Source: Allantophomopsis cytisporea (taxonomy: Eukaryota > Ascomycota > Leotiomycetes > Phacidiales > Phacidiaceae). Taken from it: a DNA stretch of 64,000 bases. Location: the NCBI GenBank assembly GCA_024752435.1, contig CP103034.1, forward strand, positions 1,054,001 to 1,118,000. Reading direction: 5' to 3'. The position numbers and the translations under genes are program-made. The notes under the pieces are model-generated. The model ran no database searches. It saw nothing but the letters and a program-made list of their open reading frames with translations, and was not told the DNA's origin. How positions within the stretch are numbered: the stretch's first letter is position 1; every line of letters starts with the position of its first letter. Positions 12,331 to 23,300 of this stretch are shown one piece after another.

Positions 12331-12861
12331 AGCTCGTCAGTGCTGTTGCCTAGAAAAGTGATATATTTCATACCAAAGAGATGATGGAACGGACATAGAC
12401 TGTTGATATTATTATACACACACACCACTTACCATGTCCAAGTAGAGAGGCAGGAAAGTCCCTGGTGCTGCAGCAAATAAAGGCAAGGGCTCTCTCCTCA
12501 AACTATCTCTATGTCCAATGGAATGACTCGTACTCGTGACACTTTCGTGTATCTTGGTCGCGTCCCCCCGCGCTGGCGCCTACTGATAAGCCGCAGTTTG
12601 GGGAGCGATAACGTTAGCGAAAGTGCGTTGCTGAGGAGCAACCGGCAGGCTCCATAATGAATAAACACCAAAACCTATCCCGAATACCTTTGCGCAACTT
12701 GACTTTCTTCTTCTTCTCTCCTTAGCACATACAGTGTCTTGTCCATACCAACAAACAAAAATACCCAATTACTCGCTGATACTCATTGTCTTTTGATAGA
12801 CTCTGGTATATTATTCTACCTCATAGCGATACTTGCTTTCAATACCGCACAACTATTCATC
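12331..12861. promoter_or_regulatory. Shared divergent promoter of CHK1 and the UBE2C-type gene
   Basis: Only 531 bp separate the two start codons. The interval holds a TCGCGT word (12558-12563), an inverted CACGAAA word read as TTTCGTG at 12543-12549, and AGCGAAA near 12617. These resemble the MCB and SCB elements bound by fungal MBF/SBF G1/S factors. A CT-rich run precedes the E2 start. On the CHK1 side a donor (12432) and acceptor (12350) outline a probable 83-nt leader intron. Binding is inferred from motif likeness only. Confidence 0.5.
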
Positions 12862-13514
12862 ATGAACTTCTCCGGCGAGGACACTCAGAACTCAGCCCCT
12901 GCTGCTGCTGCTTCAAAGGCCGCGGCACCAGCCAAGCGTGGAGCAGATGCTCAGAGCACTACCAAGCGGTATGTATCTGTACCGATCTTCAATTTGCCTT
13001 ACTGATATCCTCAGTCTTCAAACCGAGCTCATGCAGCTTATGACCTCCTCAGCCCCAGGTATCTCTGCCTTCCCGTCCGCCGATGGCAATCTTCTCTCCT
13101 GGACTGCCACTATCTCTGGTCCGGATGATACTCCCTACGCCGGACTCATCTTCAAGCTTTCTTTCGCTTTCCCATCCAACTATCCATACGCACCTCCAAC
13201 CGTTCTTTTCAAGACTCCAATCTACCACCCAAATGTCGATTTCTCTGGTAGAATCTGCCTTGATATCTTGAAAGACCAATGGACTGCTAGTTACAACATT
13301 CAGACTGTTCTATTGAGCTTGCAGAGTTTGCTTGGAGAGCCAAACAAGTACGTTATCTTCCATATTTTGATGTGCATTCCTTTTAAGGAGATATACTAAC
13401 TATCCATTCAGTGCTTCACCTTTGAATGGAGAGGCTGCTGAGCTTTGGGATAAGGACCCGGCTGAGTTTCAGAAGAAGGTCACTGCTAGACACAGAGACA
13501 TTGATGACGAGTAG
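12862..13514 (+). CDS. Ubiquitin-conjugating enzyme E2 of the UBE2C/UbcH10 type (APC/C E2)
   Basis: Three exons, 12862-12968, 13015-13347 and 13412-13514, give 180 residues; the introns start GTATGT and GTACGT and end TCAG and TTCAG. The UBC fold is complete, with HPNVDFSGRICLDIL carrying the active-site Cys117 and followed by the SLQSLLGEPN segment. These match UBE2C (yeast Ubc11), including the extended Ala-rich N-terminus that sets this E2 apart from Ubc4/5. UBE2C primes ubiquitin chains on APC/C substrates such as cyclin B and securin, so the probable role is mitotic exit. The C-terminus (TARHRDIDDE) is slightly longer than the core fold. It diverges from CHK1 across a shared promoter, and its stop lies 296 bp from the convergent F-box-like gene. 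Confidence 0.95.
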
Positions 13515-13810
13515 ATATGTTTGGGTAGAGTTGGCAAATGGTGCCTGATACTTAAGGATTTTGCATGGAATGGGGGGTCAAGGTCACTGGTTTGAGCATG
13601 GTTTGGAAGCGATGGGTGGAGTACTTGGTTGACTTTATGCGGATTTGAATTCATTGGTTTTCTTCCCCGTTCCTCCTTGATCTTACTGCTACTTCTCGTC
13701 GTGACAAGAAAGCACCAGTGATTCTGAGCATTAAAGAGGCCATATCGATTGCTGTGGTGCTAGTCTATGGGTTCCAATGCATCTCGCGAATCCACAAAAA
13801 ACAAGTTGGC

Positions 13811-14243
13811 CTAACGTGTCATGCCGAAGGCAATGTACTTTAAGCATATGTGCTATATACATTAGCTTACACTTGTCTCACCCTGGATGTTATTAATCAC
13901 TTACCTTGTCCTGGACAAATTTGTGGCATCTGTAGCAGAACTTTCGATCTTTGAGACCCTTCCAGTCCTTGATTCTCTGGTAGATTGTTACTTCAAATTG
14001 AGCTGGCTGGATAAGGACGAACCATCTCCTCAGCAAGTGTGGGCCCCAAAGATTTAAGTGCACGGAATAGAGTCTTGGGCAAGTGAGACCAAAACAGAGT
14101 GAGTTGGCTGAGTCCAGGAATTCGAACAAATAGTAGATGAGTTCTGGGGGAAGAGCAAGGAGTGGGTGTTCGGGGGCGAAACCATTGAATGATTCTCTCG
14201 GGCCATATGCTCTTGTGGCTCTTCGGTGGCATCCTCCATACAT
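13811..14243 (-). CDS. Small F-box-like protein with a CxxC element
   Basis: Proposed exons are 14243-13905 and 13852-13811, giving 126 residues; the donor is GTAAGT at 13904 and the acceptor TATATAG before 13852, both in phase 0. Residues about 29-66 form an F-box-like stretch (LALPPELIYYLFEFL, then CPRLYSVHLNLWG). A CYRCHKF sequence near residue 100 has the CxxC spacing of a half zinc knuckle. Without splicing the frame stops four codons past the donor. The frame is open upstream of the first Met to a stop near 14317, so an extra 5' exon is possible. Short fungal F-box proteins of this kind are usually uncharacterised. F-box assignment is moderate and the final exon is tentative. Confidence 0.55.
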
Positions 14244-15990
14244 GGCTCTTCCACGAACGCCGTTGATTAGGAGCGGAAGGTGAGCTTTTCCATATATCCA
14301 GACATGGGAACGGGATCGCTACGCGCAGAGAGCTACGCGAATAGTCATAGGCTCTAGTCTATGTTTGCTGATCAAGTCGCTGGCCTCGTTCTTGTGCAAT
14401 AGAGGTGATAGGCAGATACCAATGAGTTCGGAGTAGTAGAGTAGTGTGAACTGTATCTTAGTTAGACGTGATAGGAAATATATGGCCGTGTAAGATGTTG
14501 GATTAATACATAACATAACAGTAATAGCGTAAACAGGTGACGTATAACCGGGAATTATATGAGTTAGAAGTCCCAGCGGTGATGGAAAGTTGAACGTTGA
14601 GTATCTTGCGTACGTGACTTATACATTTATGTCACACACTAGTTTACTCTTGAAACCTTTGTCAAAAGAAGACAGACACCATAAGAGTTTGAAAGAAAAG
14701 GCAAGAGATATAAATAGTTTGGTTATTGTGACTTTATTGAATCTGAAATGCCATTTACTTGATATGAGAAGCGGTTGCTAATCATTTTATCTGAATATAA
14801 AGAGTTTGCAATGTCTGAATTGTATATATTTATATCCTACTTGAAGTCCTTTTGAACTCGCTCCAAATGTCTATTTTCTAGATCAACAACCTAAGTTTCC
14901 TAGTTCTGAGTTTCTTCCAAATCTGAATCGAAATCCCCTGCATCAACCATTTCTATTATTTGTCCATCCCAAAATGCCCTATCTTTCCTCCCTGTTCTTT
15001 TCTATTCTGGTAAATTTCAATCGAGAGATGTCATGCTGAAGATCCAGGTCAGAAAGTCTGACAATACAGACTTATATCGTGTGCTTCGATTTACATTCTG
15101 TAACCCATCTGTCAACTCATACTTCTTGGCTCTTGAGCTCGGATATTTATAAATATATTTAGTCAACATGCGAAAAGGGGTAGGGAGGTCCAAATATCCG
15201 GATATAAAGAGGATTTTGGAAAGTTACTACTGCATTTTCCAATATTCATATATGTAGTCATCTTCAGCCAATTAAAAACTACAAGAATTGTGTATTCAAA
15301 GTAGGTTTTTGGTGTTACCCAGTACGTTTACATCGATACAAAAAGTACCTCAACCGCATCAATTGTATTGTTGAGGCTGGTAGGAACATTATACAATTGT
15401 AAACTATAGTAAAAACAAAAAATCCAGTATTTGTTCCTAATAGCTAAGATATACAGAGATATACTAAAACAACTAAATAACCCTTAGGTGTCTTGTATAT
15501 TTAAATATTCCGACAATATATAGCACTCAATACTTCTAACTATTTCGACGCTTATTTCAACACCGTTAAGGTTTCTTGCCTTGTTTCCATAGCATTTCAG
15601 ATTTAACCTTACTCTCAACCCCATTATTGTTATTAATGTAGACTCTTTAGGCTTAAAGAAAGGCGTTATATGTTTTTTTCTCTTATTGATAAAGAAGAAC
15701 AAGGGAATATGCTAGAGTCGCAGTCCAAGAAAGCATATCTTTATACTCATGTCGAATTAATTGAAAGGCCTTTGGGTTTTGTTCACAAGACGAAGAGATT
15801 GTCAAAAACGAATGGTGATACAGTATGGGACTGGTAAATCTGCTGATAGAGCTTAAAATGATATGTGATTACACAATTATATGTGTCAGTTGTAAATATT
15901 AAATTCGGAGAATAAAAGAAGAGGTTGTCAGAATCATCAAGTACATGTAAATTTTATCGTCAGACGACGTCGTTCAAGCATAGTTCGGAG
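14244..15990. other. AT-rich, gene-poor stretch
   Basis: About 1.75 kb with no convincing gene. From about 14800 to 15720 the sequence is visibly AT-rich, dense in TATAT, AATA and TTAA words and stop codons in all frames. This could be ordinary spacer or a mobile element decayed by repeat-induced point mutation. I see no terminal repeats, target duplications or residual polymerase motif that would decide. Confidence 0.45.
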
Positions 15991-15994
15991 TACA

Positions 15995-16540
15995 TTATTC
16001 CGTTGCCGACGAAGGGATCTGAAAATCTGGTAAATGAAATGACACAATCAGCCAAAGTTCAATTGTGGGAAGATTCAGTCGAGTGATTTGGAATGTGGAA
16101 TATCTCCCTAAGTCTAAGGCTGTCAGATACCAGAAATGAGAGGAAATGCTGATGATCATGTCCCCATCACCATCGATGATAGCGGATGTGGCGTATTTCA
16201 CAGAAGGACCACGAGTATCTTCATTATCAATTTCGTAGAATAAGGTGGCATGATCGTCTATCACCTGACATTAAACCCCAACCGATCAACAGATGAAATA
16301 CGATGGGATATTCTCATAAGGAAGGTTGAACACTAACTCACAGAACGTTATTGAGAAGCGCACTCTTGGAACTGACGGGCATGGCGGCGGACTTCCCCAG
16401 ACGGAGATCTTCGGTGTTCCGCATCATTAGGTGTATTATACATGACAACCACCGGCAGAAATGACATAAACAACGGGCTGCTTACATACATATCCCTTTG
16501 AAACCATCTCCAGTTCCCCTTAAAGAATGCTAAGGCCAAG
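15995..16540 (-). CDS. Possible small NTF2/SnoaL-like gene or remnant
   Basis: Coding-like fragments lie in successive frames on the minus strand. FFKGNWRWFQRDMY comes first (about 16530-16480), then a frame reading KSAAMPVSSKSALLNN (about 16405-16350), then VIDDHATLFYEIDNED and KYATSAIIDGDGDMI (about 16265-16140). Their order and spacing recall small SnoaL/NTF2-fold proteins, with a helix carrying GNW followed by strands containing DHAT. A GTAAGC donor near 16475 and a TTTAATGTCAG acceptor near 16267 suggest introns, but I could not find a fully in-phase set of joins. The donor after the middle exon would be weak (GTTCTG). It may be a decayed gene. It lies about 170 bp from, and divergent to, the Ayg1-like hydrolase. 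Family call is weak. Confidence 0.3.
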
Positions 16541-16708
16541 GACAGTATTTATGCGAAGTAATTACGAAAAGCTCAGAAGCAGCAAACCGCCAAAATCATA
16601 CTCAAAATACTGGATCGCTTTTCTCATTGGGTTGAATACCTACTGAGAATCTGTGGGAGGAATTTATTTTATTGTAAGGAAGGTATTATAGAACATTCGG
16701 TGCCAAAA

Positions 16709-18150
16709 ATGGGATCAGTCACCGTCCCCGAAAAATCAAGCTGGATCTTGGGCGAGGCATTCGATAAGCGCATGCCGCATCATGAATCTATAAAGGCACT
16801 TTGGGACACAAAGTGGAAATTTCCTGTGAGTCAAATTCGAGAATGGTTTTGAGATGAGTGCTGATGAAGGTGGTAATAGTGCACCAAAAGTGTGTATCCT
16901 TTCCACGATGGCAAATTCGAGGATTTCGAAGAGGTCTTCAACTACATGATCGAGGTAAGTTCTCTACGCGAGACTAGATGTAATTGTTCTGAAGATCGAC
17001 AGAATGAAATCGAAGATGGCTATGGGGAAGCTTATACCAAAGCCTTTTTCCCAGTGGCTGAGCGTTTAACCACCGAAGCTGACAAAATCGCCCCTACAAA
17101 CCAAGATCTCTCATCTGAGCTCTACCTCCGAGCAGCTTGTCTCTACCGCATTGCGCGTTTTCCATACATCTTCCATTCATCACACCTATCACTGCCCGAG
17201 TCTGCCAAATGGGAAGCTTGGGAGCGCCAGAAGGTCGTGTACCTCAAGGCAGCTACAGCGTGGCCCGAGCCTGTGGAAGAGATCAATGTTCCGCACATTC
17301 ACGGTGTGGATGGAGAAAAGGGGAAGAATATCCCAGTGTATGTGAGAAAGCCTGAGAGCGCTATCAACGGTGTTCCCGTTCCGACTGTCATTCTATTTAC
17401 TGGTCTTGATGGATACAGACCTGATAATACTCAGCGGACTTGGGAGTTCATCTCACGGGGCTGGGCTACTGTCGTTGTTGAGATACCTGGCACAGCAGAC
17501 TGCCCCGCTGATGAGGCTGATCCAAAGGCGCCGGAGAGATTGTGGGATAGTCTCTTGGCATGGATGAAAGAAGAGGGCGGTTTTGACATGAAGAATCTGT
17601 TGGTCTGGGGTCTGAGTTGTGGTGGTTATTATGCAGTTAGGGTTGCTCATACACACAAAGATCAGATCAAGGGCTCCATTGGCCAGGGTGCTGGAACACA
17701 CTGGTTCTTTGAGAAGGGTTGGCAAATCAAAGCCGAGGGTCATGAGTATCCTTTTGCGTAAGTGTAATCAAATAAGTTGTGTATTAAATGATCGCTGACA
17801 AGAATAGCTTGGGACCCGCCATTTCACAGAAATATGGTTATGAGAGCATTGAGGCTTTTAGAGAGGGTTCGAAGGAGAAGTTCTCCCTACTTGAGACTGG
17901 CATATTGGATCTGCCTTCGTGCAGATTGTTACTCATCAACGGAGTTAATGATGGCTTGATGCCCATCGAGGACTCAATGCTCTGCTTCGAGCATGGCACG
18001 CCCAAAGAAGCTAGGTAAGAAGCCCAGCTAATTGTTTCAAGATCTGTGACTGACCAAGAGTATAGATTCATCCCAAATGCACTCCACATGGGCTACCCAA
18101 CGGCAAATGCATATGTCTACCCATGGATGGAAAGCGTGCTGTCCTCTTGA
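16709..18150 (+). CDS. Ayg1-like alpha/beta hydrolase (heptaketide-shortening type)
   Basis: Five exons, 16709-16825, 16880-16954, 17003-17757, 17808-18014 and 18066-18150, give 412 residues; the four introns start GTGAGT, GTAAGT, GTAAGT and GTAAGA. The protein follows the Aspergillus Ayg1 / Wangiella WdYg1 family from end to end: WILGEAFD at the start, KSVYPFHDG, GLDGYRPDNTQRT, EIPGTADCPAD, and the nucleophile elbow GLSCGG. The likely triad is Ser269, Asp364 (NGVNDG) and His392 (LHMGYP). Ayg1 shortens a heptaketide naphthopyrone for DHN-melanin, probably by C-C bond hydrolysis; the same chemistry here is inferred. Intron 2 is 48 nt, in frame and free of stops, so some open-frame calls would read through it. 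No polyketide synthase or other melanin gene is in the window. Confidence 0.92.
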
Positions 18151-20332
18151 AAGTTTCCGGTTATTGTAATTATGAGTTCTAAGGAGTATGAATTATGGAG
18201 ATGAACCGAGGAAGTCAAGGTGAACTTCAACTGCCACTTAGCTCTAGCTTTTGATATCTACTTGAGCACCTGTCAATAGTGTGGATATTCTTTGTGAATA
18301 CGAAAGTCCATAGATATGTGCGTATCTTTCCAGCACCTAGGCGGCTGCTGCCTACCGAGACAGATTGGTCATGACCGGATAAATCGTCAAGCGACTCAAT
18401 ATTGCATGGCATTGAGCTTAGCCGGATGCCATATGGATACTTCTCCCATGACGACGAAATAATCCTGAGACAAAAGAAAGAATAGCCCGAGGTAGGGAGG
18501 GCAAGGGAAAGGGAAATTGGATAAAAAATAAAATGCATAGTTTACCGACCAAATATGCCTGTACTGACATAGCCGAACTCGGTTACACATAAGCACAATG
18601 AGGAGATTAATTTTATGCTTATGTTAGATTGAGATGCTGCAGAGTTTTTGATTCGACGCAATGAAAATCCAAATCCTTCCCGTAGTTCTGCGAGAGTTAT
18701 CTGGGAATGCCAAAGTTCTCACCAGCGCAACGTAGGTAAATACATCATGAAGCATGAGCCGAAAAAACCACGAGAAGGATCAGGATAAGTAGGTCAGAGA
18801 ATAAAAATAAAGCATAGCGAAACGCAATCATGTCGAACCATAGTCCTTATGAGTTAGGATGAGCTCTCTAGCAAGCCACTTAAGCAATACCGCGGTCCTC
18901 AATACATATTGTACGAGGCCATTTTGATTCACATCGAGTCAGTATGTATTCTGGCAGAGGGAGGGAGTGGTCACAAGTTGGCGGCTAAGCAAAAGCTCCT
19001 GTGTGGGCTGGTGGTGCGTGATTTCACGGCGCGAGGCTACCGAACAGGCCTAGCCAGGAACACATTGCGCCAAAATGCTGTGCACAAGGTTAGCACGACC
19101 CCTGAGTTGCCCTTGGATTGGACGCCAAGTGGACGGAGGAGTTACATCCCTACACAGCACAACCAGAAAAGGCGAGGCCTGACTACTACGCTTTCCTCCG
19201 GTCTCCTCTCATCAGCCCATCACGCCCATGCCGCAATTTTCTTTTATTCTCCTTCGCATCTTTGCGTCTTATGAATCGAGGGCTTGAGTGGCTGCTACGC
19301 CCTTACCGGTTGTACCGTCTGCGGCGTCAACGCTGAGGTAATTGACGTTGTGGACATCATTTTGGCTGTCCTTTGCGAGGGATATGATGATTAACAATAG
19401 CAATACCTCGCTCGGCCTCTGGAGTACATCTTTCCAAGACGAAATTTCCGCGAACAGCAAAAAGGTACAGCAATCACTGCCACTATACAATACCTCGTAC
19501 CTCGTATATTTAGTTGCAATCTACATGGCCTCACGGGAGGTGAATTGCACCGATCTGACAACGGAGCCCGTAAGGTAAGTCAGGACGGAAACCCTGTTGT
19601 CAATATGAATAGCTTACTGCCCACACGGACCAGAACCCAAAAGCGAGCAAACTCATCCTTGGACCCTAGCATTGGTCCTAGGGTTCATAGCTTAAGTAGG
19701 ATAAGTCTTTTTGTACTCCTACTTTACACCCTACCCTTGAGACGATTCATAGTCCTTTCCATACAGGCATGTATCGTGAGTATGCCGTATCTGGTCAACA
19801 CAACACTTTTAAGTATCGGAAAGCTGTACCGCCATTGGCTTGTCCCGAAGTTATTTCCCTCCTCATGCTCCTACTCTCCAATAGTTCGGCTACAAGCTGA
19901 GGTAAACCAAAACACCCCACTACGCCTCCCAACTGCATGTTCATCTCCTTAGTCCTAGACCAAATTACCATTTCCACATCCAAAGGCGTCAAACTTGCCC
20001 AGATTAGCTACAATTTATGTGGGTTAGTCAGGCACCGAAGCCTCGTCTCATGGGCCTGATTCTATGGCGTTTTCGGGACACTTCAGGTCAAGCCATTGCG
20101 GTCATGTAACTATATCGCACTTATTCCTACTTCTTTTCTCTTTCCTTTCCTTTCCTTTCTATTTTACGTCCATCTCTATCAAAAGCTTCATTCCTGTGCG
20201 GGAGCATTTCTTATTCTTTGCAAACGTTTGTTTGCGTCCTTCCTTGACGCTCCAGTCAATACACCCACATTCTTTCACGCTTCGGCCAAATCACAGTCTT
20301 TTGAATATATCTCGCTCATTCTTTCTGCTATA
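18151..20332. other. Intergenic, chitinase promoter side
   Basis: About 2.2 kb without a supported gene. Plus-strand open frames at 18909-19274 and 19545-19952 have no domain, signal or splice support. The final 250 bp is CT-rich with a CTTTC-type repeat (about 20140-20160), as expected for the chitinase leader. Confidence 0.5.
20140..20160. repeat. CTTTC pentanucleotide run in the chitinase leader
   Basis: Four consecutive CTTTC-like units lie about 180 bp before the chitinase start codon, inside a pyrimidine-rich leader. Confidence 0.7.
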
Positions 20333-23300
20333 ATGTTTACCAGGTCTTTCGCCGCTGCAACTGTAGCTCTTTCTTTGGTTGCCTCTGCAACAGCTGTCCC
20401 TTCTACAACATTTGATGCTTCTTCGAAGTCAAATGTCGTTGTTTATTATGTATGTATATCTGTACACCTGGTTATGAGGTGCATCGAATCTTATATTTAT
20501 TAGGGTCAAGGGTCAAATCAAGAGCGTTTGAGTACTTTCTGTGACTCTCCTGACATTGATATCATTTCTCTTGGTTTTGTCGATGTTTTCCCACAACAAG
20601 GCAATGGCTACCCAGGAACCAATTTTGGAAATCAGTGTTGGGCGAAGGAGGTCGATGGAGAGTACGTACCAGATGTGTATTCTGGTCCAGGCAGTGATCC
20701 TGCATCTGATCAGCTCCAAAAGGATTGTCCATACCTTCCAGATGATATCTTGTACTGTCAAAGCTTAGGGAAAAAGGTTCTCTTGTCTCTTGGAGGTCAA
20801 GCCGGTACTTACCAGCTCACCGGAGTCGCAGCTGGCATTGAATTTGCAGACATGCTATGGAGTATGTTTGGACCAAGAACCGACGCGGTAGTAGCAGCAG
20901 GTACACCACGACCACTCGACACGATTGTCAATGATGTTCACACTGGTGAGGTCAAGGTCGATGGTTTCGATTTCGACATCGAAACCCGGGCCATTGATCT
21001 TTCTCAAGGATACATCGCCTTGCTCACCCGTCTTCGTTCCCGTTTCGAGGAGGATGCGACTAAGACTTACTATCTCTCTGCTGCTCCTCAGTGCTCCGTT
21101 CCAGACGTCAACATGGGCGATATGATCACTGTTGTGGCCTTCGACTTTGTCTGGGTGCAATTTTACAACACGGCTTCATGCTCCGCCTACACCGCCCTCT
21201 CAAATCCCTCGGCGTTCACCTACTCGGACTGGGTAAGCTTCCTTCAAGCTGGATCCAGCTATAACGCAAAGCTCTTCATCGGTCTTCTCGGTAGTGCCAG
21301 CGCCACTACGGTTTCGGGAGATTACTATATTACCCCATCGCAAGCTGCCGAGCTCGTCGCCAGTTATTCCAACGATGCGAACTTCGGTGGTATTATGATT
21401 TGGGAGGCTACAGCTGCATATAACAATGGAATTGGCAGCGCATACTACTCGGATATCAAGAGTGTTCTCGTCGGGGATTACTCGACTTCTACTTCGTCTT
21501 CGTCCTCGAGTGCATCAGCTACTACGTCCAGCTCCAGCTCCAGTTCCAGTTCCAGCTCTGTTGCGACCACTTCCAGCTCCAGTTCTGTCCAGGCTACTAC
21601 AAGTTCGTCAAGCTCAAGCTCAAGCTCCAGTGCTGCCTCCAGCTCCAGCTCTGTCGCGGCTACTTCAAGCTCATCTAGCACAACTTCAAGTGTCACTTCC
21701 AGCGCCACCTCCAGCTCCAGTTCTCTCGAGGCTACTACAAGCTCAAGCTCAAGCTCCAGCGCTGCCTCCAGCTCCAGCTCTGTCGAGGCTACTACAAGCT
21801 CAAGCTCAAGCTCAAGCTCCAGCGCTGCCTCCAGCTCCAGCTCTGTCGGGGCTACTACAAGCTCATCGAGCTCGAGCTCCAGCGCTGCCTCCAGCTCCAG
21901 CTCTGTCGCGGCTACTACAAGCTCACCAAGCTCGAGCTCCAGCATTGCTTCTAGCTCCAGCTCTGTCGCGGCTACTACAAGCTCATCAAGCTCAAGCTCC
22001 AGCATCACTTCCAGCTCCAGCTCCAGCTCCGCTATCACCCCTTCTAGCTCATTAAGTATCTCACAGTCTTCAATCTCTAGCGTCGCAAACTCTTCCAGTG
22101 CTACCAGTGCTTCTGGATATCCAACCGGCCCAGCTTCTCTGACTATCCCTATCCCGTCAGCCACCGCTGGTGCTTCAGGAAGCACAACTTCTGGCTACTT
22201 CAATACTACCACAAGCATAGTCCCATCTGTCACTGCGCACGGGTCTTCTTCTATCATCAGCTCTTCTGCAGCATCTCTCACCACATCAACTGTATACGCG
22301 ACAACGACTTACACTAGTGCTGGAAGCGTCGTCACTGAGACTATCATCGATTATACAACAATCTGCCCTGTGACTGCCTCTGAGGGCGAGTCTTCTCCAG
22401 CTACAACCACTTCCACAACATCCTTCACAACCTCGACGGTCTATACTACCACAACCTACACCAGTGCAGGAAGCGTAGTTACCGAGACTATCATTGATTA
22501 CACTACAATTTGCCCAGTTACAGCCACAGAGATTTCCCCAGTTACTGGTAGCGTGTCTCCATCTGTTACCGAATCTGAGTCTTCATCCGCAACTAGCAGC
22601 CTTGTTACTTCATTCACTACCTCCACTGTCTACGCTACTAATACTTACACAAGTGCGGGAAGTGTGGTTACGGAAACTATCATTGACTACACCACAATCT
22701 GCCCAGTTACCGCCACAGAACATGAATCATCTCCAGCTACCAGCAGCTCATCCCCTTCTGCTACCGAGAGTGACTCTTCCCCAGAGACCACCAGTTCCTC
22801 AGGAAGCTTGACAACCTCAACCATCTGGGCCACAAATACCTACACTAGTGCTGGCACAGTTGTCACTGAGACTGTAATTGACTACACCACAATCTGCCCA
22901 GTCACCACAACTGAGACTTCGCCAGCCAATTCTGCTGAGTCTACCACTAACGAGAAGTCAACTGTTCATGTAACTCTGACATCGACCTACACCAGCATTG
23001 CTGCAACACAGACCGCTGACTTTGCCTCCTCATCTGCCATTCCTGTCCCAGAGTCTGTTTCCACCAATGTCAACGTAGCAGCCGACTCAACCAGCACTGT
23101 CACCCACTACCAGACCTTCTCTACTCGTATCAGCACCACCATTACGGATAGCGTCTCCATAGCCTCCTCCGTGCCAAGTAGCTCCGCAGAGGCTGTTGCT
23201 TCTAGCTCTACCTCTAGCTCTAGCAGCTCTAGCAGCACACTCTCCTCCGCCCTTGTCGCACCATACCCAACGAAGGGTTCTCAGAGCAGTGGTTCCGCTG

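Noticed and set aside
18909..19952. Plus-strand open frames of 121 and 135 codons before the chitinase
   Set aside because: No domain, no CT-rich leader, no splice support and overlapping alternatives in other frames.
21478..22185. Long minus-strand open frame (235 codons) of Glu/Leu repeats opposite the chitinase stalk
   Set aside because: It is the mirror of Ser-codon repeats; the plus-strand chitinase frame explains it fully.
21478..22910. Regularly spaced repeats that might suggest a CRISPR-like array
   Set aside because: The repeats are coding, in frame, with related not unique spacers, in a eukaryotic chitinase gene.
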